Below, in pieces: positions 51,177 through 59,054 of a DNA stretch of 64,000 nt. The position numbers and the translations under genes are program-made. This DNA comes from a virus, in the IMG/VR virus record IMGVR_UViG_3300034198_015569, positions 24,428 to 88,427 of that record; one strand, given 5' to 3'. How positions within the stretch are numbered: the stretch's first letter is position 1; every line of letters starts with the position of its first letter. The notes beneath the pieces are model-generated. The model had not been told where the DNA came from. It saw only the letters and a list, made by a program, of their open reading frames with translations, and did not search any database.

Positions 51177-52295
51177 ATGTTTCCAAAAATTAAACATATA
51201 AATGACGTTCTTCCATATATTCAAGGTAAAACTGAATTTATTGTTGCGGAGCGTGAAGATTATACTGTTATTGATTATGTAGTGCAAAAGGGCGATACTT
51301 TTGTTGCTGAAGATGCATATGCTGAAAGCATTCTTCGTGAATGCCGTGGTATTGTCTTTGACAAGTCTGGTAATCTAATTCGCCGCCCTCTACACAAGTT
51401 TGATAATTTGAATCAAAATGAAGCTGCACATTATTCTAATGTTGATTGGGATAGTGAACATGTTCTTTGGGAAAAAATGGATGGCAGTATGATTGCCCCA
51501 ATTCCTATTGATGGAGATTTCCGTCTAGGCACTCGTATGGGTGTTACTGATGTTGCAATACAGGCTGAAAAATGGCTATCAGCGGATCATACCAGCTTTA
51601 TCAATACTTCAATTAAAATTGGTATGACACCAATTTTTGAATATATTGGGCCTGATAATCGTATTGTTATCCGATATGATGAACCACAATTGGTATTGCT
51701 CGCATTGCGTTATAATGAGACTGGTGAATATTATAGTCCTGACTACTTGAAAAATGTGGCAGATTGCTATAAGATTCCTGTTGCTCGTTCTTATGGTTCT
51801 GTAAAGGAAATCAAATCCTTTCTTGAAATCGCCCAAAAGGAAGAAGACAAGGAAGGTTATGTGGTTGCCTTTGCAACTGGTGAACGATACAAGATCAAGA
51901 ATGAACTTTATCTTAATCTACATAAATCTAAGGATTTGATGCAGTCTAAGAGAAATATTGTTCTTCGTGTCTTGGATAACACCATTGATGACTTGAAGGG
52001 ACTTTTGTTTGATTCAAATGATCTAGCTGAAGCTATTCGAGTTGAAAAGCGCACATGGGAACTTGTTGATAGCCATACAGATTTCATTCAATTTGCATAT
52101 AATTCTGCCCGTGAGAAATATGTAGATAAGAAAGATGTGGCGTTGAATGGTGATCAAACCAGAGAAACCAAATCTTACATTTTCGCAATGTGGGATGGTA
52201 AGAAAACCGCCAGAGACCTAGCGATTGAAGATATTCGATCAAATTGTTCTCAGGATAAGGTTTACAATGAGAAGCTGTCATCCATGATTGGGTGA
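51177..52295 (+). CDS. rnlA: RNA ligase 1 (T4 Rnl1-like)
   Basis: 372 aa, the length of T4 Rnl1. Adenylation motif LWEKMDGSMI near residue 98 (T4 Lys99), preceded by RECRGIVFDKSGNLIRRPLHKFDNLNQ; then LGTRMG, FEYIGPDNRIVIRY, and KEGYVVAFATGERYKIKN with the last lysine motif; a helical C-terminal tRNA-specificity domain follows. Rnl1 reseals tRNA cut in the anticodon loop by host nucleases. GGAGAG before ATG 51177. Terminator at the 3' end. Confidence 0.93.
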   Translation: MFPKIKHINDVLPYIQGKTEFIVAEREDYTVIDYVVQKGDTFVAEDAYAESILRECRGIVFDKSGNLIRRPLHKFDNLNQNEAAHYSNVDWDSEHVLWEKMDGSMIAPIPIDGDFRLGTRMGVTDVAIQAEKWLSADHTSFINTSIKIGMTPIFEYIGPDNRIVIRYDEPQLVLLALRYNETGEYYSPDYLKNVADCYKIPVARSYGSVKEIKSFLEIAQKEEDKEGYVVAFATGERYKIKNELYLNLHKSKDLMQSKRNIVLRVLDNTIDDLKGLLFDSNDLAEAIRVEKRTWELVDSHTDFIQFAYNSAREKYVDKKDVALNGDQTRETKSYIFAMWDGKKTARDLAIEDIRSNCSQDKVYNEKLSSMIG

Positions 52296-52308
52296 CAGCA
52301 ATTTTTTA
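52274..52308 (+). terminator. Terminator across the rnlA stop
   Basis: GCTGTCATCC (52274-52283) pairs with GGGTGACAGC (52290-52299) around ATGATT, then a run of six T. Confidence 0.8.
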
Positions 52309-52350
52309 ATCAATATAATATGAATATGTGAAAGGAGGAAGTGGAGGTAA

Positions 52351-52416
52351 ATGAATAAAGCTTGGGCCACAATGTTGGTGGGCTTGAGTATGAAAAAAAG
52401 ATTAGAAATTGTGTGA
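52351..52416 (+). CDS. Overlapping 21-codon ORF with strong ribosome site
   Basis: GGAGG (52343-52347) stands before ATG 52351, which opens MNKAWATMLVGLSMKKRLEIV. It overlaps out of frame the start of the next gene, whose only start, TTG, lacks a good ribosome site. Either a leader for coupled translation or the entry point of a frameshift. Confidence 0.35.
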   Translation: MNKAWATMLVGLSMKKRLEIV

Positions 52417-53117
52417 AACAAGTAAATTTAAATAATGTTAAACTTTTGAGTGACAATGGTGGATTTAATTGCAATGATGTCGATTTACAACTATTAATAA
52501 ATGGAAAAAATACTAATTTTGAAGTGAAATGTAAGGATGCACAAATGGGCGAAAGTTCATACAGCTACTTACAAAACAGGAGTCCGAAGTTTGTTCCCAC
52601 AACCGAGAAAGCGGACCCTGATATATCTGATATAATCATATCAGAATTAAAAAATATGGAAGGTTCTATACTGGAATTGTTTGATTATTTAAAACAGCAA
52701 GAACCAGTTCATTATCATTGTCCTATTGACGGATTGCCTCTGAGAGTTACTAAGCGAGCGTGGACACGGGCAATTTCCGATAAAAAGATATTGCCTATTA
52801 ATGCCAGAATTCAATTTGATGAACGAATTATAGAACATCATTATAATACACGAAATGTGTTCTATATCCAGATTGAAGACTTAGGATTATTTTATTTAAA
52901 AGAAAATCCTCTCAATCTACCAATACCACGATTACAGGGCAATGTGCTTATTGAAGTGCGCTTAAAAAGAGGTGGCTCTTCGTTGTTAAAATCTATCGGA
53001 GAAAATGCGGCAACTGTAGTGCTTAGAGCTTCTGGAAGGCTTAAATTTAAAGGGAAATCCGAATACTCCTTGGACTGTCCTGAAAAAATTTCAAAACTTT
53101 TTTCAGAAGTGTCTTGA
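52362..53117 (+). CDS. Putative PD-(D/E)XK nuclease, 251 aa
   Basis: DVDLQLLINGKNTNFEVKCKDAQMGESSYSY has D then E-x-K spaced as in restriction-like nucleases, after GGLEYEKKIRNCVKQ. The remainder (HYHCPIDGLPLRVTKRAWTRA...) is unassigned. TAA lies in frame at 52356, so TTG 52362 is the earliest start; it is poor and overlaps a 21-codon ORF. Could be a restriction-type or homing nuclease or an immune effector. Confidence 0.6.
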   Translation: MGHNVGGLEYEKKIRNCVKQVNLNNVKLLSDNGGFNCNDVDLQLLINGKNTNFEVKCKDAQMGESSYSYLQNRSPKFVPTTEKADPDISDIIISELKNMEGSILELFDYLKQQEPVHYHCPIDGLPLRVTKRAWTRAISDKKILPINARIQFDERIIEHHYNTRNVFYIQIEDLGLFYLKENPLNLPIPRLQGNVLIEVRLKRGGSSLLKSIGENAATVVLRASGRLKFKGKSEYSLDCPEKISKLFSEVS

Positions 53118-53210
53118 CGGAAGGAACAAGAAAAAGTAAGGTTGTGATATGGCCGCTGATGGCGCCACCATCTTAACCATATATCATAATTAAATGAGGA
53201 GAATGTGAAT

Positions 53211-53873
53211 ATGTCTGATGCAACCGTTACCGCTTCTGAAATTCTTGAAACTCGAATCACTTCTACTGGTTCGACGGGAGTAGCAAAGCGCCGGGGCCGT
53301 GCCCCTTGGAGTCCAACCCGTGAAGAGATCGATAGTCTGGTTCTGAAGGTCGGACGTGGAGATGATCTAATTGCAGATTGCAACATTTCTCGTGTGATGG
53401 CAACCAAATATCTGGAACCCACGGGACTTTTCAAGCGCTTCGCTAAGCATGCGATTTCTATGCAGCGAGGCCAGCCGGAACAGAAGTATTTTCTTACCGA
53501 AGCCGGTGTAGCGATGTTTGATAAGCTTACGGGCGGTACTGAAACTCCCGTTCGCCCTCCGCAGCGCATTTCTCTGAAGGACTATCGAGCGCTTGAGGCA
53601 GCGAAGAATGTCACTGTCCCTGTCCCGGAAGCTCCTTCCAATGCGGAAGCCGAAAAGGAAGCTGTGGTTTCGGTTAATGCTACCGAAATCAAGGAGGAGA
53701 CTGTGACGGAAACCGTTGCGGAGACTCCCAAGCTCGAAAAGCCTAAGCGCAAGGCTGCTACCGAAGCTCTCAAGAAGGTAGCGGAAGAAGCTAAGGTTGC
53801 TCCTGCAACCTCGGAAAAGCCCAAGCGCAAGCGAGCTTCCCCAAAGCCCGCTGCGGTTAGCGAAGCCTCTTGA
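53211..53873 (+). CDS. Basic protein with Lys/Ala/Pro-rich tail, 220 aa
   Basis: N-terminal RRGRAPWSPTREEIDSLVLKVGRGDDLIADCNISRVMATKYLEPTGL and a following KYFLTEAGVAMFDKL suggest a helix-turn-helix or winged-helix unit; the last 90 residues are low-complexity with repeated KPKRKA motifs like histone H1 tails. Likely binds DNA, perhaps as a nucleoid or transcription factor. GTG 53205 is an alternative start with the same ribosome site AGGAG. GC-rich codons. Confidence 0.7.
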   Translation: MSDATVTASEILETRITSTGSTGVAKRRGRAPWSPTREEIDSLVLKVGRGDDLIADCNISRVMATKYLEPTGLFKRFAKHAISMQRGQPEQKYFLTEAGVAMFDKLTGGTETPVRPPQRISLKDYRALEAAKNVTVPVPEAPSNAEAEKEAVVSVNATEIKEETVTETVAETPKLEKPKRKAATEALKKVAEEAKVAPATSEKPKRKRASPKPAAVSEAS

Positions 53874-53886
53874 ACCTTTCAACTTT

Positions 53887-53919
53887 AGAAAAGCCGGGGA
53901 ATCCCCGGCTTTTCTTTTT
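53887..53919 (+). terminator. Strong Rho-independent terminator
   Basis: GAAAAGCCGGGGA and TCCCCGGCTTTTC pair fully around one base pair step, followed by a T-rich run. It may work in both directions. Confidence 0.9.
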
Positions 53920-53921
53920 GT

Positions 53922-53949
53922 TTGACTTTTATAATAAAGATGTTATATT
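53922..53949 (+). promoter_or_regulatory. Promoter of the kinase gene
   Basis: TTGACT 53922-53927, 16 bases, TATATT 53944-53949. Confidence 0.65.
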
Positions 53950-53976
53950 AAACTTATAACATATAGGAGATAATAA

Positions 53977-54453
53977 ATGCGGTGTATTATGTTGATTGGC
54001 CTTCCTGCCGCTGGTAAGAGCACTTGGCGCTCTCAGTTTTTGAAGACTGTTAATTGTGACGAATGGGTTTCGATTTCGTCTGATGATTTTATTGAAAGTT
54101 TTGCAAAATCTTCCGGTAAAACCTACACAGAGGTTTTTAACGATGCCAACAAACTGGCAATGGAAGATATGGAGAAAAATATTCGTTCGGCCATTACGAT
54201 GGGCAAGAATATGATTTGGGACCAGACTAACACGACTGCTAAGGCTCGTGTTAAGAAAATGAAACAGATTCCTTCTTCTTATAAAATCGAAGCGGTCTAT
54301 GTAGTTGCTCCTGATGAGAAAGAGCATATCCGCCGACTGAACTCCCGCCCTGGTAAGATTATTCCCGATTATGTGATTAATAGTATGCGGGCTGGCTTTG
54401 AAGTTCCCACGATTGAAGAGGGGTTTGAAAAGGTTACTATTGTTCATTCCTGA
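53977..54453 (+). CDS. Polynucleotide-kinase-like P-loop kinase
   Basis: 158 aa. MLIGLPAAGKSTWRSQFL (P-loop), SISSDDFIE, GKNMIWDQTNTTAKARVKKM (Walker B-like Asp with N-T) and IRRLNSRPGK (lid with two Arg) follow the T4 Pnk kinase domain closely. There is no phosphatase domain. It would phosphorylate 5'-OH ends of RNA or DNA; together with HD-Pnk this phage has two such kinases. TAGGAGATAATAA before ATG. Confidence 0.8.
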   Translation: MRCIMLIGLPAAGKSTWRSQFLKTVNCDEWVSISSDDFIESFAKSSGKTYTEVFNDANKLAMEDMEKNIRSAITMGKNMIWDQTNTTAKARVKKMKQIPSSYKIEAVYVVAPDEKEHIRRLNSRPGKIIPDYVINSMRAGFEVPTIEEGFEKVTIVHS

Positions 54454-54459
54454 TTAAAG

Positions 54460-54493
54460 TTGCCGCTATTGCTAAATAAAGCTATAGCGGTAA
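54460..54493 (+). terminator. 10-bp hairpin after the kinase gene
   Basis: TTGCCGCTAT (54460-54469) pairs with ATAGCGGTAA (54484-54493). No T-run follows, so it may be a processing or attenuation site before the lysis gene. Confidence 0.45.
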
Positions 54494-54508
54494 ACTTAAG
54501 GATTAGAA

Positions 54509-55051
54509 ATGAAAGATAGTTTTGATAAATTTATACTAGAAGTATTTGCATCAGAAGGTGGATTAGATGATAGACCTGCTCATGAAGACCCTGGAGGAAT
54601 AACAAATTTTGGCATAATCAGATATGATTTAGCAGAATATAGAAATTTGCCCATAGAAAAAATAACACGAGACGATATCAAAAATCTCAAAAAATCAGAA
54701 GCTCTTAGCATTTATAAAAAATTATATTGGGATAAAATAAAAGGTGATTCTTTACCAATTGGAATTGATGTATGTGTTTTTGATTTTGGAATTAATTCTG
54801 GAAATGGGACAGCAATTAGAAAGCTTCAGGCTCTTGTAGGAACCTCAGTTGATGGTATAATAGGAAATGCTTCTTTTAGAGCTATCGATAATTATATTGA
54901 AAAAAATGGCATAAAACAAACAATTGAAGAATATCAAAATATTCGAAAAATTTATTTGAAGTCTTTGAAAAATTTCAAATATAATCCTGGATGGCTACCT
55001 AGAGTAGACAGAGTTACTAAATCTGCATTATTATTAATACAAGGAAAATAA
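54509..55051 (+). CDS. Endolysin, GH108 N-acetylmuramidase
   Basis: 180 aa. FASEGGLDDRPAHEDPGGITNFGI carries the catalytic Glu in E-G-G and the D-P-G-G-x-T-N-x-G signature; KLYWDKIKGDSLPIGIDVCVFDFGINSG and LQALVGTSVDGIIG follow as in the family, including the peptidoglycan-binding C-terminal part. No signal peptide, so it needs a holin. Acts on peptidoglycan at lysis with the spanins at 8972. AAGGATTAGAA before ATG. Confidence 0.9.
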   Translation: MKDSFDKFILEVFASEGGLDDRPAHEDPGGITNFGIIRYDLAEYRNLPIEKITRDDIKNLKKSEALSIYKKLYWDKIKGDSLPIGIDVCVFDFGINSGNGTAIRKLQALVGTSVDGIIGNASFRAIDNYIEKNGIKQTIEEYQNIRKIYLKSLKNFKYNPGWLPRVDRVTKSALLLIQGK

Positions 55052-55330
55052 ATGAATTAGGTTCAAATCCATTGGATTGAAGGAAATTGTCCAGTTCAAG
55101 CCGAAGGATGTATTGGCGAGGAATTATTTTACTTTAGAGCACGAGGAAATCGCTGGAGAATAGAAGTTGGTAATTCAACGGTAGAGCCTATTTGGACATG
55201 TGAAGTTACATATGGAATTGATAGATTTGCGGCGGGCTGGATGGATAAAGAGGAAGTAATCTCTTTCATATATATGGCGGCCGATATTTATTTTAAATCA
55301 AAAGTAAAGGAGAACTCTAATGATTATTAA
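55052..55330 (+). CDS. Small conserved protein with in-frame UAG at codon 3
   Basis: AAGGAAAATAA precedes ATG AAT TAG GTT. The frame then stays open for 89 codons to TAA: VQIHWIEGNCPVQAEGCIG, ELFYFRARGNRWRIEVG, FAAGWMDKEEVISFIYMAAD. I recall this WIEG-x-CPVQAEG ... FYFRARG ... AGWM family from bacteria and phages, always starting near the present ATG. No ATG, GTG or TTG lies in frame between the UAG and the conserved part. So the gene is either read by amber suppression (CUA tRNA at 32189) or is broken. The rest shows no decay, which favours suppression. Confidence 0.7.
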
Positions 55331-55406
55331 GGAAATTGTGGAATGGACGATTGTTGCCGGACTCCTGTATGGTGGTGGCTTTCTTCTATTTAAGTTGCTT
55401 TACTGA
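55320..55406 (+). CDS. Single-helix membrane peptide, 28 aa
   Basis: AAAGGAGAACTCTA precedes ATG 55320. IIKEIVEWTIVAGLLYGGGFLLFKLLY is one membrane helix. It overlaps the amber-containing gene by 11 bases. Might tune lysis, being near the endolysin. Confidence 0.6.
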   Translation: MIIKEIVEWTIVAGLLYGGGFLLFKLLY

Positions 55407-55425
55407 TTAACCTTTTGGTGATGAA

Positions 55426-55995
55426 ATGACTGTGAATTATAAAGAAATGATTGAGAATGCGAACGCTCGGGCTTTTAATGTTCGTGATGATCTACAGGGA
55501 ATGGAGCTTGATTCTATTAAGCTTCATCAGCCTAAGCTCGGTTTCGCTGTGTGCCTTCTAAATTTGGCAGGTTCACTAAACATTGGAACTTGTGTTCGCT
55601 CTTCAGTTATTTTTGGAGCTAACCGGGTTTATATCGCTGGCCGTAAGCGTTATGATCGTCGCTCTACTGTAGGAGCTTATAATTACATTGATATTGTCTC
55701 ACTTCCTCATATGATTTCTGAAGAAGAAGTGGATGTTCGTGCAGTCATTGCTGATATTGTAAAGGACGGATATACACCTGTCCTATGCGAGACTGGTGGA
55801 GCTTCACTAGGTGAATTTAAATGGCCTCACAACCCTTGTGTGATCTTGGGTAGTGAAGGGGCAGGTATTCCGGCTGATATCGTGGCCGAATCTGAATATG
55901 TAGTTGGAATTGAAATGCCCGGAATTCTTCGTTCTTTGAACGTTTCTTCGGCGGCATCAATTGTTCTATATAATCTTGCAATGAGCTTGTCATGA
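55426..55995 (+). CDS. SpoU/TrmH-family 2'-O-methyltransferase
   Basis: 189 aa. LNIGTCVRSSVIFGANRVYI (motif 1 with Arg), CVILGSEGAGIP (motif 2) and VGIEMPGILRSLNVSSAASIVLYNLA (motif 3) form the knotted SPOUT fold complete. The family methylates ribose in tRNA or rRNA. It fits the tRNA-centred gene set and may act on the unusual tRNAs or element RNAs. Target inferred only at family level. Confidence 0.9.
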   Translation: MTVNYKEMIENANARAFNVRDDLQGMELDSIKLHQPKLGFAVCLLNLAGSLNIGTCVRSSVIFGANRVYIAGRKRYDRRSTVGAYNYIDIVSLPHMISEEEVDVRAVIADIVKDGYTPVLCETGGASLGEFKWPHNPCVILGSEGAGIPADIVAESEYVVGIEMPGILRSLNVSSAASIVLYNLAMSLS

Positions 55996-56354
55996 GTCTT
56001 TTTCCACTAAAACAAAAGGAGTATTCGGCAGACTATATAAATGAGGTGATGGCGCATAAACCTTTTACTAAATATAAGAATTATTGCCTTTTTTCTGATA
56101 CTATTGGAATAAATCTTCGTTGCATTTTACTATTACCAAATAGAAGACTTTCTCAAGTATGGTTTATTGATGAAAATTATGGTCTTTGGTATAGATCGTG
56201 TAATACTAAATCTTATGAAGTGAACCATTGTTATTTGTTTGAGTATAAAGTTTATTTTAACAATGAAAGATGGATGCTTGAAGATAGGGTATTCGGAAAT
56301 ACTGGTAGAAGTCTGGATAATTGGGATTTAATATTAAAAATAGGAAAAAATTAA
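55992..56354 (+). CDS. Hypothetical protein, 120 aa
   Basis: ATGA overlap with the methyltransferase. NYCLFSDTIGINLRCILLLPN, WFIDENYGLWYRSC recalls the LYED...DE-G-LYTC pattern of the 48993/49453 pair, so perhaps a third member. Aromatic and beta-rich. Unknown. Confidence 0.7.
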   Translation: MSLFPLKQKEYSADYINEVMAHKPFTKYKNYCLFSDTIGINLRCILLLPNRRLSQVWFIDENYGLWYRSCNTKSYEVNHCYLFEYKVYFNNERWMLEDRVFGNTGRSLDNWDLILKIGKN

Positions 56355-56356
56355 AA

Positions 56357-57286
56357 ATGATGGATGAAAAAACAGGTTATTATAATAACGCTAAAGGTGG
56401 TACGGAATTAATGCGTGAACGTATTCTGTCGCATTTGGATACAACTGGTGTGCAGATTATTTGTTCTCGTCTTAGAGAACTTGAAGAAGGTAAAAAGAAA
56501 ATCTTTTGGGCACATGATTACTTCACCGACCCGGAAAACCAATTCCTTCAAGACCCTGAAATTGTTAAACAAATTGATAAGTTTGTGTTTGTATCGCATC
56601 AACAATTCACTACGTATAATGTGGCATTTGGAATTCCTTACAATAAATCGGTTGTGATCGAGAATTGCATTGATCCTATTGAAGGTGTAGAATCAAACCC
56701 CACTGATGAAATTAAACTTATCTATCACACCACTCCGCATCGTGGCCTTGAAATCCTTGTGCCAGTGTTTGAAAAGCTATGTGAAACTCATAAGAATATT
56801 ACATTGGATGTTTATTCGTCATTTAATATCTATGGTTGGGGCGAAAGAGACGCTGTATATGAACCAGTATTTGATCGTTGTCGCAATCATCCAAAGATTA
56901 ATTATCACGGTACAGTTTCAAATGCAGAAGTAAGAGAAGCCCTTAAAAAGGCTCACATTTTTGCTTTTCCTAGCATTTGGCCTGAAACCAGTTGTCTTGC
57001 TGCAATCGAGGCTATGAGTGCAGAATGTTTGGTGGTTTGTCCTGATTTGGCAGCACTCTCCGAAACGGTAGGAATGTATGGCTTGACATATCGCTTTGAT
57101 GAAGACCATAATAAGCATGCGAATAAATTTTATTATGCTTTAGATTATGCAATTCGTGGTGTTGAAAATAAACACGAGGATATTGAAGCTCGATTAAAGT
57201 TAGCAAAAAATCGTGTTAACATGAAATATAACACGGCACGATCTATTGTGCTATGGAACAATCTTTTAAATGAGTTAAAGAGTTAA
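56357..57286 (+). CDS. GT-B glycosyltransferase (GT4-like)
   Basis: 309 aa. Starts in the region of ATG 56357/56360 (MDEKTGYYNNAKGGTELMRERIL, donor-site G-G). KKIFWAHDYF, VSHQQFTTY, IIENCID-type segment, KLIYHTTPHRGLEILV and AHIFAFPSIWPETSCLAAIEAMSAECLVVCPDL are typical of GT4 enzymes (E-x7-E). It may glycosylate phage DNA or alter host surface sugars. A longer frame from 56321 overlaps the previous gene. Confidence 0.85.
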   Translation: MMDEKTGYYNNAKGGTELMRERILSHLDTTGVQIICSRLRELEEGKKKIFWAHDYFTDPENQFLQDPEIVKQIDKFVFVSHQQFTTYNVAFGIPYNKSVVIENCIDPIEGVESNPTDEIKLIYHTTPHRGLEILVPVFEKLCETHKNITLDVYSSFNIYGWGERDAVYEPVFDRCRNHPKINYHGTVSNAEVREALKKAHIFAFPSIWPETSCLAAIEAMSAECLVVCPDLAALSETVGMYGLTYRFDEDHNKHANKFYYALDYAIRGVENKHEDIEARLKLAKNRVNMKYNTARSIVLWNNLLNELKS

Positions 57287-58431
57287 TGGCAAGAACAAAA
57301 AAACCTCGCCTGCGCACGCCAAAACATGCGGAGGCGGCAAAACGGGGAATCCTTCCCCTTGATGAAGAATACCAAAACACAACTATTACTGAAGATAAAA
57401 TTCGTGAAGTGTTTGATTTTTATGGATTTTGGTTTCCGAAAAATATTGATCGAATTAAATTTGTAAAAGATTTCGCTGAAAAAAATGGTCATGAAAATCT
57501 TGCAAAGAAAATTAAACAACTCCCAAATAGCAAGATTACCACCAGCACATGTTGGGTAGCACGTTTAAGACTTCGAAATGTTGAGCTACCCTTAAATATC
57601 ATGGCAAATTTTATGACCAACATTGAAGAGTTGGAAAAGTTAGCCAGTTTAATTAAAGACGAGGAACCCAAGGAAGAATCTTTATTTACAAAGAAATCCA
57701 AAGCTGAAGAGATGATGGATTATCTGTATGAAGATTTGTATGAGGTTGCCTTAAAAAATGCTGGTGCTGCAACTCCTTTGGATACGTGGTTTCTTGAAAA
57801 TCAATTAAATCAATCGCAAGCAAATGAATTATTGCGTCGTTGGACTATAGCTAAACAAAATGCTGAAGAAGATTATAATTATATTGTAAATGATTATAAA
57901 AGTCTCGGTAAAACCATTACTAAAGAAGAAAAGAATAGAGTGGTGCAAGCTACTATTGCATTTAAGAATATGCGAATTAGCTATGAGATTATTATTAAGA
58001 AATTAGAATTGGTTGTTGCTAATAATAAGGCAGTTCGCAAGCCTCGAAAGAAAAATCCGGCGGTTGAATTAAAGAAGCTCGATAAGGTTCAATATCAAGA
58101 ATTCGATCCTGAATTGAATATTAAGAGTATGCCAATTAGTAACGTTGTGGGCAAAACATATATTATTGCTTACAATGCTAAATATAGAGTACTTACACTA
58201 TTTAAATCAAATGATCCGAAAGGAATTTCATTTAAAGGACAAACGGGTATATTGGGAATAGATGAAGCGGCATCGAAATCAAAGAAATTACGAAAGCCTG
58301 CTGATGTTATTCCTAAGGTAATGACTGCTGGGAAACGAGAAATTGAAAATATTTTCAAGTCGCTTACAACAACAGAAACATCACCTAATGCAACTACAAA
58401 TAATTTTACTCTATTTTTGAGGGCATTTTAA
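57286..58431 (+). CDS. Hypothetical protein, 381 aa
   Basis: Starts on the glycosyltransferase stop (TAATG). Basic start (ARTKKPRLRTPKHAEAAKRG), a middle with charged helices, KPRKKNPAVELKKLDKVQYQ, then VVGKTYIIAYNAKYRVLTLFKSND. Conserved-looking and abundant in Lys; possibly DNA-binding. Not recognised. Followed by the exonuclease block. Confidence 0.8.
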   Translation: MARTKKPRLRTPKHAEAAKRGILPLDEEYQNTTITEDKIREVFDFYGFWFPKNIDRIKFVKDFAEKNGHENLAKKIKQLPNSKITTSTCWVARLRLRNVELPLNIMANFMTNIEELEKLASLIKDEEPKEESLFTKKSKAEEMMDYLYEDLYEVALKNAGAATPLDTWFLENQLNQSQANELLRRWTIAKQNAEEDYNYIVNDYKSLGKTITKEEKNRVVQATIAFKNMRISYEIIIKKLELVVANNKAVRKPRKKNPAVELKKLDKVQYQEFDPELNIKSMPISNVVGKTYIIAYNAKYRVLTLFKSNDPKGISFKGQTGILGIDEAASKSKKLRKPADVIPKVMTAGKREIENIFKSLTTTETSPNATTNNFTLFLRAF

Positions 58432-58736
58432 TGGACGAAGCTTCAATCGCTGTAGAAAAGCATTTTGGATATATTAATGGCAAACACGTAATGCAAGTTG
58501 CTCTGGTTAAGAATAAACTACCTACTTTTGATGCCTCTTTAAAATATCTCAAAGAGGCCATTACTAAAGATTTGGAATATTTTGTTAGCGCTATACCAGA
58601 ATATAGTCATATGTCTACAGAGGTTGAAGTTTTTACTTTATCTCTAAATGAAGATTCACCAGAAATGGTGTATGTTTCCTTTGATCCTTTGTGGGATATC
58701 GCCTATATCACTACAACTCTATATAGACTCTTTTAA
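58431..58736 (+). CDS. Hypothetical protein, 101 aa
   Basis: Starts on the previous stop (TAATG). Mixed alpha/beta acidic protein (AVEKHFGYINGKHVMQVALVKNKLP). Not recognised. Confidence 0.7.
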   Translation: MDEASIAVEKHFGYINGKHVMQVALVKNKLPTFDASLKYLKEAITKDLEYFVSAIPEYSHMSTEVEVFTLSLNEDSPEMVYVSFDPLWDIAYITTTLYRLF

Positions 58737-58745
58737 GGAATTTAC

Positions 58746-59054
58746 ATGCAAGAAACAACTAATAAAGTATTACTATATCCATATTTAAAGAAAACAGGAA
58801 CTAAAGTTGATATGGATGACGTGAAGCAAGAAGAAGTTGAAGCTATTATAGATCACTATCTTTATCAATTCGTTCAACAATTGAAGAACCATGGATTTGA
58901 TTTAAATGGTTCATTTGCAACAGATTTTCATTTCGCTTCTGAATTTACTAAATCTGCCGTATTCAAAACTGTAGGCATTCATCATAAATTACAGGATGCC
59001 GTTGATGAAATGCTTGAAGAAGCACATTTTGAAAATATTGATGACGAGGATTGA
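58746..59054 (+). CDS. Hypothetical protein, 102 aa
   Basis: AAGGAATTTAC before ATG. Acidic, helical, ends LEEAHFENIDDED. Shares its last bases with the exonuclease start. Not recognised. Confidence 0.7.
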   Translation: MQETTNKVLLYPYLKKTGTKVDMDDVKQEEVEAIIDHYLYQFVQQLKNHGFDLNGSFATDFHFASEFTKSAVFKTVGIHHKLQDAVDEMLEEAHFENIDDED

